Shown here in pieces: positions 11,467 to 25,579 of a stretch of DNA of 64,000 bases; the stretch's first letter is position 1; every line of letters begins with the position of its first letter. Source of the DNA: Sophora flavescens (lineage: Eukaryota; Streptophyta; Magnoliopsida; Fabales; Fabaceae); contig CM061067.1 of the NCBI GenBank assembly GCA_030762895.1, forward strand, positions 100,628,602 to 100,692,601, in the 5' to 3' direction. The translations under genes and the position numbers were made by a program. The notes below the pieces were generated by a model, which was not told the DNA's origin, ran no database searches, and was given only the letters and a program-made list of their open reading frames with translations.

Positions 11467-11731
11467 GCCCCTACCTCCTAATTATCCACCTTCTTCATTT
11501 ATTCCTTAAACAGTTCCTTGAATCCTTTTTGTTGGTTTCATGCATTGGAGGTTTCCCAATCTGCTACCTTAATTCACTACCACCAAAACCACGAAATTCA
11601 TCTCAATCTTTAACCATTATTCCTTCATTTTATATAAAAAAAAGGGAAAATATAAAAACAAAGTCACAACCAGAATCCATTCTGAAAAAAATCAAGATTT
11701 GGCCCCTTTCTACATCAAGGAGGCCATCAAC
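11467..11731. other. Sequence with no identified feature
   Basis: About 265 bp between the element A LTR and the satellite. It does not match the LTRs, element interiors or the 33-bp unit. No convincing gene is visible; it may be host flank or a fragment of another repeat. Confidence 0.6.
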
Positions 11732-14700
11732 CCATGACCCTCACGCCATGATCCAATGGTAAACCTATAGCCCAGTTGCCATGATTCCATGGTTAACCCA
11801 TGAAGCTCTTGCCATGATACAATGGTTAACCCATGATCCTCCCGGAATGATACCATGTTAACCCATAACCCACTTGAAATGACCCTATGGTTAACCCGTG
11901 ATCCTCAAGCCATGATCCCATGGTTAACCGATGACCCCCTTGTCATGATCCCATGGTTAACCCATTTCCCGCTTGCTATGATCCCACGGTTAACCCATGA
12001 CCCTCTTACCATAATTACATGGTTAACCCATGACCCCCATGCTATGATCAAATGGTTAACCCATAACCCTCACGCCATGATCCCTTGGTTAACGAAAGAC
12101 CCTCGTTCCACGATCACATGGTTAACCCATCACCTCTTGCCATGATCCAATGGTTAACCCATTAACCGTTTGCCAAGATCACATGGTTAATCCATGACCC
12201 CGTTGCCATGATCCCATGGTTAACCCATGACCCTCACGCCATGTTCCCATGGTTAACCCATGACCCAAACGCCATGATCCCATGGTTAACCCATGACCCA
12301 CTTGCCTTTATCCCATGGTTAACCTATGACCCTGACGCCATGATCTCATGGTTAACCCGTCACCCGCTTGCCCTTATCCCATGGATAACTTATGACCCTC
12401 ACGCCATGATACTTTGGTTAACCCATGACCCTCACACAATGATCCTATGGTTAACCCAAGACCATCACGCCATAATCCCTTGGTTAACCCATGACGCACT
12501 GCCATGATCCCATGATTAACCCATGACCCCCTTGCCATAAACCTATGGCTAACCCATGACCCTCACTCAATGATCCTATGGTTAACCCATGACCCTAATG
12601 CCAAGATCCCATTGTTAACCCATGACCCTCTTGCTATGATCCCTTGGTTAACCTATGACACTCTTTCGATGATCCCATGGGTAACCCATGAACCGCTTGC
12701 CATGATCCCTTGGTTAACCCATGACCCCCTTGCCATAATCACATGGTTAGCCCATGGCTCCTTTGTTATGATCCTATGGTTAACCCATAACCCTTAAGCC
12801 ATGATCCCTTTGTTATCACTTGACCCTCTTGCCATGATCCAATGGTTAAGCCATGACCCATTTGGCATGATCATATGGTTAACCCACGACCCCGTTGCCA
12901 TGTTCCCATGGTTAACCCATGACCCTCACGCCATGATCCCATTGTTAACCCATGACCCACTTTCCATGATCCCATGCTTAACCCATGACCCAAACACCAT
13001 GATCCCATGGTTAACCCATGACCCACTTGCCATGATCCCATGGTTAACCCTGGACCGCATTGCCATGATCATTTGGTTAACCTATGACCCTCTTGCCATG
13101 ATCCAATGGCTAACCCATGACCCGTTTACCATGATCACATGGTTAACCCATGACCCTGTTGCCATGTTCCCATGGTTAACCCATGACCCCCTTGCCATGA
13201 ATCCATGGTTAACCTATAACCACATTTCCAAGATCCCATGGTTAACCCTGGACCCCATTGCCAAGATACAATGGTTAACCCATGTTCCACTTGCCCTTAT
13301 CCAATGGTTAACTTTTGACCCTCATGCCATGATCGTATGGTTAACCCATGACCCTCGCACAATGATCCCATGATTAACCCATGACCCACGCACAATCATC
13401 CCATGGTTAACCCATGAACCGTTTTCCAAGATCACATGGTTAACCCATGAATCCGTTGCCATGATCCCATGGTTAACCCATGACCCTCACGCCATGATCC
13501 CATGGTTAACCAAAGACCCACTTGCCATGATCCCATGGTTAACCCATGACGCTCTTGCCATGATCCAATGGTTAACCCATGACCCACTTGCCTTTATCCC
13601 ATTGTTAACCTATGACCCTGACGCCATGATCCCATGGTTAACCCATTTCCCACTTGCCCTTATCGCATGGATAACTTATGACCCTCACGCCATGATACTA
13701 TGGTTAACCCATGATCCTCACACAATGATCCTCTGGTTAAACCATGACCATCACGCCATAATCCCTTGGTTAACCCAGGACGCACTTGCCATGATCCCAT
13801 GATTAACCCATGACCCCCTTGCCATAAACCTATGGTTAACCCATGACCCTCACTCCATGATTCTATGGTTAACCCATGACCCTAACGCCAAGATCCCATT
13901 GTTAACCCATGACCCTCTTGCTATGATCCCTTGGTAAACCTATGACACTCTTGCCATGATCCCATGATTAACCCACGACCCACTTGCCATGATCCCATGG
14001 TTAACCCTGGACCACATTGCCATGATCATCTGGTTAACCCATGACCCTCTTGCCATGATCTAATGGCTAACCCATGACCCGTTTACTATGATCACATGGT
14101 TAACCCATGACCCTGTTGACATGATCCCATGGTTAACCCAAGACCCCCTTGCCATGAACCCATGGTTAACCTATGACCACATTTCCATGATCCCATGGTT
14201 AACCCTGGACCCCATTGCCAAGATACTATGGTTAACCCATGTTCCACTTTCCCTAATCCAATGGTTAACTTTTGACCCTCATGCCATGATCGTGTGGTTA
14301 ACCCATGACCCTCGCACAATGATCCCATGGTTAACCCATGAACCATTTTCCAAGATCACATGGTTAACCCTTGAATCCGTTGCCATGATCCCATGGTTAA
14401 CCCATGACCCTCATGCTATGATCCCATGGTTAACCGAAGACCCACTTGCCATGATCCCATGGTTAACCCATGACGCTCTTGCCATGATCCAATGGTTAAC
14501 CCATGACCCACTTGCCTTTATCCCATGCTTAACCTATGACCCTGATGCCATGATCCCATGGTTAAACCATTACGCACTTGCCCTTATCGCATGGATAACT
14601 TATGACCCTCACGCCATGATACTATGGTTAACCCATGATGGTCACACAATGATCCTCTAGTTAAACCATGACCATCACGCCATAATCCCTTGGTTAACCC

Positions 14701-15483
14701 ATGACGCACTTGCCATAATCCCATGATTAACCTATGACCCCCTTGCCATAAACCTATGGTTAATCCATGACCCTCACTCCATGATTCTATGGTTAACCCA
14801 TGACCCTAACGCCAAGATCCCATTTTTAACCCAAGACCCTCTTGCTATGACTTTCTTTCCATGATCCCATGGGTAACCCAAGACCCGCTTGCCATGATCC
14901 CAGGGTTAACCTATGACCCCCTTGCCATTAATCACATGGTTAGCCCATGGCTCCATTGTTATGATCCTATGGTTAACCCATAACCCTTAAGCCATGATCC
15001 AATGGTTAAGCCATGACCCGTTTGGCATGATCATATGGTTAGCCCATGACCCCATTGCCATGGTCCCATGGTTAACCCATGACCCTCACACCATGATCCC
15101 ATGGTTAACCCATGACCCACTTTCCATGATCCCACGGTTAACCCATGACCCAAACTCCATGATCCCATGGTTAACCCATGACCCACTTGCCATGATCCCA
15201 TGGTTAACCCTGGACAACATTGCCATGATCACATGGTTAACCCATGACCCTCTTGCCATGATCCAATGGCTAGCCCATGACCCGTTTGCCATGATCACAT
15301 GGTTAACCCACGACCCTGTTGCCAAGATCCCATGGTTAACCCAAGACCCCCATGCCATGATCCCATGGTTATCCTATGACCACATTTCCATGATCCCATG
15401 GTTAACCCTAGACCCCATTGCCATGATCCCATGGTTAACCCATGACCCTCATGCCATGATCGCATAGTTAACCCATGACCCTC

Positions 15484-17240
15484 TTGCAAAGATCATAAGT
15501 TTAACCCATGACCCTCTTTCTAGGAACCCATTGTTAACCAATGACCCACTTGCCATGGTCACATGGTTAACGCTTGACCCCGTTGCATGATCCCATGGCT
15601 AACCCATGACCCTCACGCCATGATCCCACGGTTATCCCATGACCCTGTTACCATGATCCCATGGTTAACCCATGACGCCCTTGCCATGATACAATGGTTA
15701 ACCCAAAATCCTCCCGGTATTATACCATGTTAACCAATGACCCACTAGACATGATCGCAAGGTTAACCCTTGACCCTCAAGCCATGATCCCAGGGTTAAC
15801 CCATGACCCCCTTGTCAGATAAAATGGTTAACCCATGACCCCCTTGCTTTGATACCATGGTTAACCCATAACCCTCACGGTATGATCCTTTGGTAACCAA
15901 TGACCCTCTTGCCATGATCACATGGTTAACCCATGACACTGTTGCCATGTTCCAATGGTTAACCCATGAACCATTTGGAATGTTCACAAGGTTAACCCAT
16001 GACCCCGTTGCCATGATCCCATGGTTAACCCATGACCCTCACGCCATTATCCCTTGGTTAACCCATGACGCACTTGCCTTGCTCCCATGGTTAACCCATG
16101 ACCTTCTTGCCCTTATCCCATTGTTAACCTATGACCCTGACGCCATGATCCCATGGTTAACCTATGTCCCACTTGGCCTTATCCGATGGTTAACTTTTGA
16201 CCCCCATGCCATGATCGTATGGTTAACCCATGACCCTCACACAATGATCCCATGGTTAACCCATAACCCTCATGCCAGGATCCAATGGTTAACCCATGAC
16301 CCCATTGCCAAGATCCCATGGTTAACCCTTGACCCTCATGCTATGATCGCATAGTTAACCCATGACCCTCTTGCAAAGATCACATGGTTAACCCATGAGC
16401 CTTTTGCCAGGAACCCATTGTTAACCAATGACCCACTTGCCTTGATCACATGGTTAATCCTTGACCCCGTTGCCATGATCCTATGGCTAACCCATGACCC
16501 TCACGCCATGATCCCATGGTTATCCCATGACCCTGTTGCCATGATACAATGGTTAACCCAAGATCCTCCCGGTATTATACCATGTTAACCCATGACCCAC
16601 TAGACATGATCCCAAGGTTAAACCTTGACCCTCAAACCATGATCCCATGGTTAACCCATGACCCCCTTGTCATATAAAATGGTTAACCCATGACCCCCTT
16701 GCTATGATATCATGGTTAACCCATAACCCTCACGGTGTGATCCCTTGGTTAACCAATGACCCTCTTTCCATGATCACATGGTTAAACCATGACACTGTTT
16801 CCATGTTCAAATGGTTAACCCATGAACCATTTGGAATGTTCACATGGTTAACCCTTGACCCCGTTGCCATGATACCATGGTTAACCCATGACCCTGATGC
16901 CATTATCCCTTGGTTAACCCATGATGCACTTGCCCTGCTCCCATGGTTAACCTATGACCTACTTGCCCTTATCCCATGGTTAACATATGATCCTGACGCC
17001 ATGATCCCATGGTTAACCCACGTCCCACTTGACCTTATCCAATGGTTAACTTTAGACCCTCATGACTTGATCGTATGGCTAACCTATGACCCTCACACAA
17101 TGATCCCATGGTTAACCCATAACCCTCACGCCAGGATCCAATGGTTAACCCATGACCCCGTCGCCATGATCCCCAGGTTTACACATGACCCTCACGCCAT
17201 AATCCCACGATTAACCCATGACCCACATGCATAATCCCAT
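15484..17240. repeat. Higher-order repeat of the satellite, about 0.86-0.89 kb, two copies
   Basis: Diagnostic variants recur in the same order: TTGCAAAGATCA at about 15484 and 16371, and CCTCCCGGTATTAT at about 15710 and 16565. This shows duplication of a block of about 26 units. Confidence 0.8.
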
Positions 17241-19429
17241 GGTTAACCCACGACGCTTTTACCGTGATCCAATGGTTAATCCATGACCCTCTCGCCATGA
17301 TCCCATGTGACATGTTCCCATGGTTAACCCATGACCCTCACGCCATGATCCCATGGTTAACCCATGAACCTCTTGCCATGATCCTATGGTTAAGCCATGA
17401 CCCACTTGCCAGGATCCCATTTTTAACCAATGACCCTCACTCTATGATCCCATGGCTAACCCATGAACCTTTTGCCATGATCCCATGGTTAACCCATGAC
17501 CTTGTTGCCATGATCCTATGGTTAACCAACGACCTTCACTCCATGATCCCAAGGTTAACCCATGACCCCCACACCCTGATCCCATGGTTAACCCATGACC
17601 CTCACTCCATGATCCCATGGTTAACCCATGTCCCACATGCCCTTATCCTATGGTTATTCTATGACCCTCACGCCATGATCCCTTGGTTAACCCAAGACCC
17701 TCACACAGTGATCCCAAGGTTATCCCATGACCCTCGCACCATGATCCGTTGGTTAACCCATGACGCACTTGCCATGATCCCATGGTTAACCCATGACCCG
17801 CTTGCCATCATCACATGGTTAACCCATGACCACGTTGTCATTATCCTATGGTTAACCCAAGACACTCACGGTAAGATCCCATGGTTATCCGATGACCCAC
17901 TTGCCATGATCCCATGGTCAACCCTTCACGCTCTTGCCATGATCCAATGGTTAACCCATGACCTTCTAGCCATGATCCCATGGTTAACCCATGACCCACT
18001 TGACATGATCCCATGGTTAACCTATGACCCTCACGCCCTGATCCCATGGTTAACCCATGAACCTCTTCCCATGATCCCAGGGTTAACCCATGACCCCCTT
18101 GCCATTATCTCGTGGTTAACCTGTGACCCCCTTGCCATGATCCCATGGTTAACCCTGGACCCCATTGCCATGATCCCAAGGTTAATCCATGACCCTCTTG
18201 CCATGATCCCAAGTTTGACCCTTGACCCTCTTGCAAAGATCACATGGTTAACCCATGACCCTCTTGCCATGATCCAATGATTAACCAATGACCCACTTGC
18301 CATGATCACATGGTTAACCCTTGGTCCCTTTCCATGATCCCAGGACTAACCCATGATCCTCACGCCTTGATCCCATGGTTAACCCACGAACCAGTTGCCA
18401 TGATACCATGGTTAACCCATGACCCTGTTGCCATGATCCAATGGTTAACCCATGATCCGTTTGCCATGATCACATGGTTAACCCATGACCCCGTTGCCAT
18501 GATCCATGGTTAACCCATTAGCCTCACGCCATGATCCCATGGTTAACCTATGACCCACTTGACATGTTCCCATGGTTAACCCGTGACCCTCACGCCATGA
18601 TCCCATGGTTAACCCATGTACCTGTTGCCATGATCCCATGGTTAACCCATGACCCACTTGACATGTTCCCATGGTTAACCCGTGACCCTCACGCCATGAT
18701 CCCATGGTTAATCCATGTACCTGCTGCCATGATCCCATGGTTAACCCATGTCCTACTTGCCATGATCCTATGGTTAACCAATAACCCCCACTCCATGATC
18801 CCATGGTTAACCCATGACCCTCACTCCATGATCCCATGGTTAACCAATGTCCCACTTGCCATTATCCTATGGTTAACCTATGACCCTCATGCCATGATCC
18901 AATGGTTAACCCAAGACCCTCGAAAAATGATCACAAGGGTATCCCATGATCCTCGTACAATGATACCTTGGTTAACCAATGACGCACTTAACTGATCCAA
19001 TGGTTAACCCAAGACCCTCTTGCCATCATCGCATGGTTAACGAATGGCCACGTTGTCATTATCCCATGGTTTACCAATGACCCTCACGGAATGATCCCAT
19101 GGTTATCCCACGACCCACTTTCCGTGATCCCATTGTTAACCCTTGACCTTCTTTCCATGATCCAATGGTTAACAATGACTCTCACGCCATGATCCCATGG
19201 TTAAACCATGAACCTCTTCCCAAGATCCCATGGTTAACCCATGACCCCCTTGCCATTATCCCATGGTTAACCTATGACCCCATTGCGATGATCACATGGT
19301 TAACCCAAGACCCCATTGCCATGATCCCATGGTTAACCCATGAACCTCATCCCATGATCTCATAGTTAACCCATGACCTACTTGCAAAGATCACATGGTT
19401 AACCCATGATCCTCTTGCCATGATCCCAG

Positions 19430-22400
19430 GGTTAACATTTGACCCCCTTGCCATGATCACATGGTTAACCCTTGGCCCCATTGCATTGATCCCATGGCTA
19501 ACCTATGACCCTCACTCCATGATCCCATGACTAACCGTTGACCCTGTTGCCATGATCCCATGGTTAACCCATGACGCTCTTGCCATGACACAATGGTTAA
19601 CCTATGATCCTCCCGGCATGATACAATGTTAACCGATGACCCACTTTACGTGATCCCACGGTTAACCCGCGAACCTCAAGCCATGATCGCATGGTTAACC
19701 CATGACCTTCTTGCCATGATCCCATAACCTAAGTCACACTTGCCATGATTCCTTGGATAACCAATGACCCACTTGCCATTATCCCATGGTTAACCCATAA
19801 CCCCCTAGCCATAATCACGGTTAACCCATAACCCTCACGCCAAGATCCCTTGGTTAACCAATGAACTTAATGCCATGATCCCATGGTTAACCCATGACCC
19901 ACTTGACATGATCCCATGGTTAACCCAGGAACCTCTTCCCATGATCAGATGGTTAACCCATGACCCCCTTGCCATGATCCCATGGTTAACTTTGGACCCC
20001 ATTGCCATGATCCCATGGTTAACCTTGGACCCCATTGCCATGATCCCATGGTTAACCCATGACCCTCATGCCATGATCGCATAGTTAACCCATGACCCAT
20101 GCTTTACCCATGACGCTCTTGCCATGATATAATGGTTAACCCATGATCCTCCCGGCATGATACGATGTTAATCCATGACCCACTTGACGTGATCGATCCC
20201 ATAGTTAACCCGTGACCCTCAAGCCGTGATCCCATGGTTAACCTATGACACTCTTTCCATGATCACATGTTTAACCTATGACCCTATTGCCATGATCCAA
20301 TGGCAAACCCATGACCCGTTTTCCATGATCACATGGTTAACCCATGACCCGTTTACCATGATCACATGACACTCTTGCCATGATCAAATGGCTAACCCAT
20401 GAACCGTTTTCCATGATCACATGGTTAACCCATGACCCTCTTGCCATGATCCCAGGGTTAACATTTGACCCCCTTGCCATGATCACATGGTTAACCCTTG
20501 GCCCCATTGCATTGATCCCATGGCTAACCCATGACCCTCACTCCATGATCCCATGACTAACCCTTGACCCAGTTGCCATGATCCTATGGTTAACCCATGA
20601 CGCTCTTGCCATGATACAATGGTTAACCCATGATCCTCCCGGCATGATACAATGTTAACCGATGACCCACTTTACGTGATCCCACGGTTAACCCGTGACC
20701 CTCAAGCCATGATCGCATGGTTAACCCATGTCCTTCTTGCCATGATCCCATGGTTAACCTAAGTCACACTTGCCATGATTCCTTGGATAACCCATGACCC
20801 GCTTGCCATTATCCCATGGTTAACCCATAACCCCCTGGCCATAATCACGGTTAACCCATAACCCTCACGCCATGATCCCTTGGTTAACCAATGACCTTAA
20901 TGCCATGATCCCATGGTTAACCCATGACCCACTTGACATGATCCCATGGTTAACCCAGGAACCTCTTCCCATGATCAGATGGTTAACCCATGACCCCCTT
21001 GCCATGATCCCATGGTTAACCGTGGACCCCATTGCCATGATCCCATGGTTAACCTTGGACCCCATTGCCATGATCCCATGGTTAACGCATGACCCTCATG
21101 CCATGATCGCATAGTTAACCCATGACCCATGCTTTACCCATGACGCTCTTGCCATGATACAATGGTTAACCCATGATCCTCCCGGCATGATACGATGTTA
21201 ACCCATGACCCACTTGATGTGATCCCATGGTTAACCCGTGACCCTCAAGCCGTGATCCCATGGTTAACCTATGACACTCTTGCCATGATCACATGTTTAA
21301 CCCATGACCCTATTGCCATGATCCAATGGCAAACCCATGACCCGTGTTCCATGATCACATGGTTAACCCATGACCCCGTTGCCATGATCACATGGTTAAC
21401 CCATGACCCGTTTTCCATGATCACATGACCCTCTTGACATGATCAAATGGCTAACCCATGAACCGTTTTTCATGATCACATGGTTAACCCATGACCCTCT
21501 TGCCATGATCGCAGGGTTAACATTTGACCCCCTTGCCATGATCACGTGGTTAACCCTTGGCCCTATTGCATTGATCCCATGGCTAACCCATGACCCTCAC
21601 TCCATGATCCTATGACTAACCCTTGACCCAGTTGCCATGATCACATGGTTAACCCATGACCCCGTTGCCATGATCACATGGTTAACCCATGACCCGTTTT
21701 CCATGATCACATGACCCTCTTGCCATGATCAAATGGCTAACCCATGAACCGTTTTCCATGATCACATGGTTAACCTATGATCCTCTTGCCATGATCCCAG
21801 GGTTAACATTTGACCCCGTTGACATGATCACATGGTTAACCCTTGGCCCCATTGCATTGATCCCATGGCTAACCCATGACCCTCACTCCATGATCCCATG
21901 ACTAACCCTTGACCCAGTTGCCATGATCCCATGGTTAACCAATGACGCTCTTGCCATGATACAATGGTTAACCCATGATCCTCCCGGCATGATACAATGT
22001 TAACCGATGACCCACTTTACGTGATCCCACGGTTAACCCGTGACCCTCAAGCCATGATCGCATGGTTAACCCATGTCCTTCTTGCCATGATCCCATGGTT
22101 AACCTAAGTCACACTTGCCATGATTCCTTGGATAACCCATGACCCGCTTGCCATTATTCCATGGTTAAACCATAACCCCCTGGCCATAATCACGGTTAAC
22201 CCATAACCCTCACGTCATGATCCCTTGGTTAACCAATGACCATAATGCCTTGATCCCATGGTTAACCCATGACCCACTTGACATGATCCCATGGTTAACC
22301 CACGAACCTCTTCCCATGATCAGATGGTTAACCCATGACCCCCTTGCCATTATCACATGGTTAACCTATGACCCGCTTGCCATGATCCCATGGTTAACCT

Positions 22401-25320
22401 TGGACCCCATTGCCATGATCCCATGGTTAACCCATGACCCTCATGCCATGATCGCATAGTTAACCCATGACCCATGCTTTACCCATGACGCTCTTGCCAT
22501 GATACAATGGTTAACCCGTGATCCTCCCGGCATGATACGATGTTAACCCATGACCCACTTGACGTGATCCCACGGTTAACCCGTGACCCTCAAGCCGTGA
22601 TCCCATGGTTAACCTATGACACTCTTGCCATGATCACATGTTTAACCCATGACCCTATTGCCATGATCCAATGGCAAACCCATGACCCGTTTTCCATGAT
22701 CACATGGTTAACCCATGACCCCGTTGCCATGATCACATGGTTAAACCATGACCCGTTTTCCATGATCACATGACCCTCTTTCCATGGTCAAATGGCTAAC
22801 CCATGAACCGTTTTCCATGATCACATGGTTAACCCATGACCCCCTTGCCATGATCACATGCTTAACCCTTGGCCCCATTGACTTGATCCCATGGCTAACC
22901 CATGACCCTCACTCCTTGATCCCATGACTAACCCTTGACCTAGTTGCCATGATCCCTTGGTTAACCCATGACGCTCTTTCCATGATACAATAGTTAACCC
23001 ATGATCCTCCCGGCATGATACAATGTTAACCGATGACCCACTTTACGTGATCCCATGGTTAACCCGTGAACCTCAAGCCATGATCGCATGGTTAACCCAT
23101 GACCTTCTTGCCATGATCCCATGGTTAACCTAAGTCACACTTGCCATGATTCCTGGGATAACCCATGACCCGCTTGACATTATCCTATGGTTAACCCATA
23201 ACCCCCTGGCCATAATCACGTTAACCCATAACCCTCACGCCATGATCCCTTGGTTAACTAATGACCTTAATTCCATGATCCCAGGGTTAACCCATGACCC
23301 ACTAGACATGATCCCATGGTTAACCCATGAACCTCTTCCCATTATCAGATGGTTAACCCATGACCCCCTTGCCGTTATCACATGGTTAACCTATGACCCC
23401 CTTGCCATGATCCCATGGTTAACCTTGGACCCCATTGCCATGATCTCATGGTTAACCCATGACCCTCATGCCATGATCGCATAGTTAACCCATGACCCAT
23501 GCTTTACCCATGACGCTCTTGCCATGATACAATGGTAAACCCACGATCCTCCCGGCATGATACGATGTTAACCCATGACCCACTTGACGTGATCCCATGG
23601 TTAACCCGTGACCCTCAAGCCCTGATCCCATGGTTAACCTATGACACTCTTGCCATGATCACATGTTTAACCCATGACCCTATTGCCATGATCCTATGGC
23701 AAACCCATTACCCGTTTTCCATGATCACATGGTTAACCCATGACCCCGTTGCCATGATCACATGGTTAACCCATGACCCGTTTTCCATGATCACATGACC
23801 CTCTTGCCATGATCAAATGGCTAACCCATGAACCGTTTTCCATGATCACATGGTTAACCCATGACTCACTTGCAATGATCCTGTGGTTAACCCATGACCC
23901 ACTTGCCCTTATCCCATGGTTAACCTATGACCCTGACGCCATTATCCCATGGTTAACCCATGTCCCACTTGCACTTATCCCATGGTTAACTTATGACCCT
24001 CACGCCATGATCCTATGGTTAACCCATGTGATTCGCACAATGATCCCATGATTAACCCATGACCCTCACGCCATGATCCCATGGTTAGCCCATGAAGCAC
24101 TTGCCATGATCGCATGGTTAACCCATGACCTTCTTGCCATGATCCCAAGGTTAACCTAAGTCACACTTGCCATGATTCCATGGATAAACCATGACCCGCT
24201 TGCCATTATCCCATGGTTAACCCATGACCCCCTTGCCATAATCCCGGTTAACCCATAACCCTCACGCCATGGTCCCTTGGTTAACAAATGACCTTAATGT
24301 CATGATCACATGGTAAACCAATGACCCTCTTGGCACGATCCAATGGTTAACCCATGACCCGTTTGCCATGATCACATGGTTAACCCATGACCCCGTTGCC
24401 ATGATTCCATGGTTAACCCATGACCCTCACTCCATGATCCCATGAGTAACCCATGACCCACTTGCCATGATCCCATGGTTAACCCATGACGCTCTTGCCA
24501 CGATCCAATGGTTAACTCATGACCCTCCTGCCATGATCCCATGGTTAATCCATGACCCACTTTCCAGGATCCCATTTTTAACCAATGACCTTCACTCCAC
24601 GATCCCATTTTTAGCCCATGAATCTTTTGCCATGATCCCATGGTTAACCAACGACCCACTTGTCAAGATCCTATGGTTAACCAACGACCCTCAATCCATG
24701 ATCCCATGGTTAACCCATGACCCTCACTCCATGATCCCATGGTTAACCCATGTCCCACTTGCCCTTATCCTATTATTAACCTATGACCCTCATGCCTTTA
24801 TCCCATGGCTAACCCAAGACCCTCACAAAATGATCCCATGGTTATCCCATGACCCTCGCACCATGATCCCTTGATTAACCCATGACGCACTTGCTTGATC
24901 CCATGGTTAACCCATGACCCGCTTGCCATCATCACATGGTTTACCCATGACCATGTTGCCATTATCCCATGGTTAACCCATGACCATCATGGAATGATCC
25001 TGTGGTTATCCCATGACCCACTTGCCATGATCCCATGGTTAACCCTTGACGCTCTTGCCATGATCCAATGGTTAACCCATGACCCTCCAGCCATGATGCC
25101 ATGGTTAACCCATGACCCACTTGACATGATCCCATGGTTAACCCATGAACCTCTTCCCTTGATCACATGGTTATCACATGACCCCCTTGCCATTATCACA
25201 TGGTTAACCTATGACCCGCTTGCCATGATCCCATGGTTATCCTTGGACTCCATTGCCATGATCCAATGGTTAACCCATGACCCTCATGCCATGATCGCAT
25301 AGTTAACCCATGACCCATGG
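19430..25320. repeat. Higher-order repeat of the satellite, about 1.03 kb, several copies
   Basis: The rare variant GCTTTACCCATGACGCTC occurs at 20101, 21131, 22476 and 23501, spacings of 1030, 1345 and 1025 bp. The middle interval is longer because a segment of about 315 bp around 21360-21900 (ending CCGTTTTCCATGATCACATG) was duplicated inside it. A related but altered version follows near 25310. Confidence 0.85.
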
Positions 25321-25574
25321 TTAACCCATGACGCTCTTGCCATGATACAATGGTTAAACCATGATCCTCCAGTCATGATACGATGTTAACCCATGACCCA
25401 CTTGACGTGATCCCATGGTTAACCCGTGACCCTCAAGCCGTGATCCCATGGTTAACCTATGACACTCTTGCCATGATCACATGTTAAACCCATGACCCAT
25501 TTTCCATGATCACATGGTTAACCCATGACCTCGTTGCCATGATCACATGGTTAATCCATGACCCGTTTTCCATG

Positions 25575-25579
25575 ATCAC
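25575..25579. repeat. Target site duplication ATCAC (element B, left)
   Basis: Right copy at 30773-30777 reads ATCAT, one C-to-T change. Neighbouring satellite units have ATCACATGAC at the same place. Confidence 0.8.

Larger units (their letters stand above)
11732..25579. repeat. 33-bp tandem satellite, block 1 (about 13.8 kb)
   Basis: The unit is 33 bp with the core ATCCCATGGTTAACCCATGA followed by a variable segment around CCCTCTTGCC or CCCTCACGCC. Units diverge by a few bases each and a minority are shortened. Because 33 is divisible by three, long open frames appear on both strands (11-residue periods such as MIPWLTHDPHA); I treat these as by-products, not genes. Several units carry NcoI-like CCATGG and HpaI-like GTTAAC sites. 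The array is interrupted by element B at 25579 and continues at 30773. Confidence 0.97.

Noticed and set aside
11855..25302. Many long open frames with 11-residue repeats (MIPWLTHDPHA, MGSWREGHGLT, HGIMARGSWVN)
   Set aside because: They follow from a 33-bp tandem unit, a multiple of three, and appear in three frames on both strands. They change length at random mutations and have no gene-like start or context.
11732..25579. CRISPR-like array
   Set aside because: Repeats are directly adjacent with no unique spacers, and the setting is a plant genome.
11732..25579. Telomeric repeat, because of GGTTAACCC
   Set aside because: The period is 33 bp and the plant telomere unit TTTAGGG is not present.
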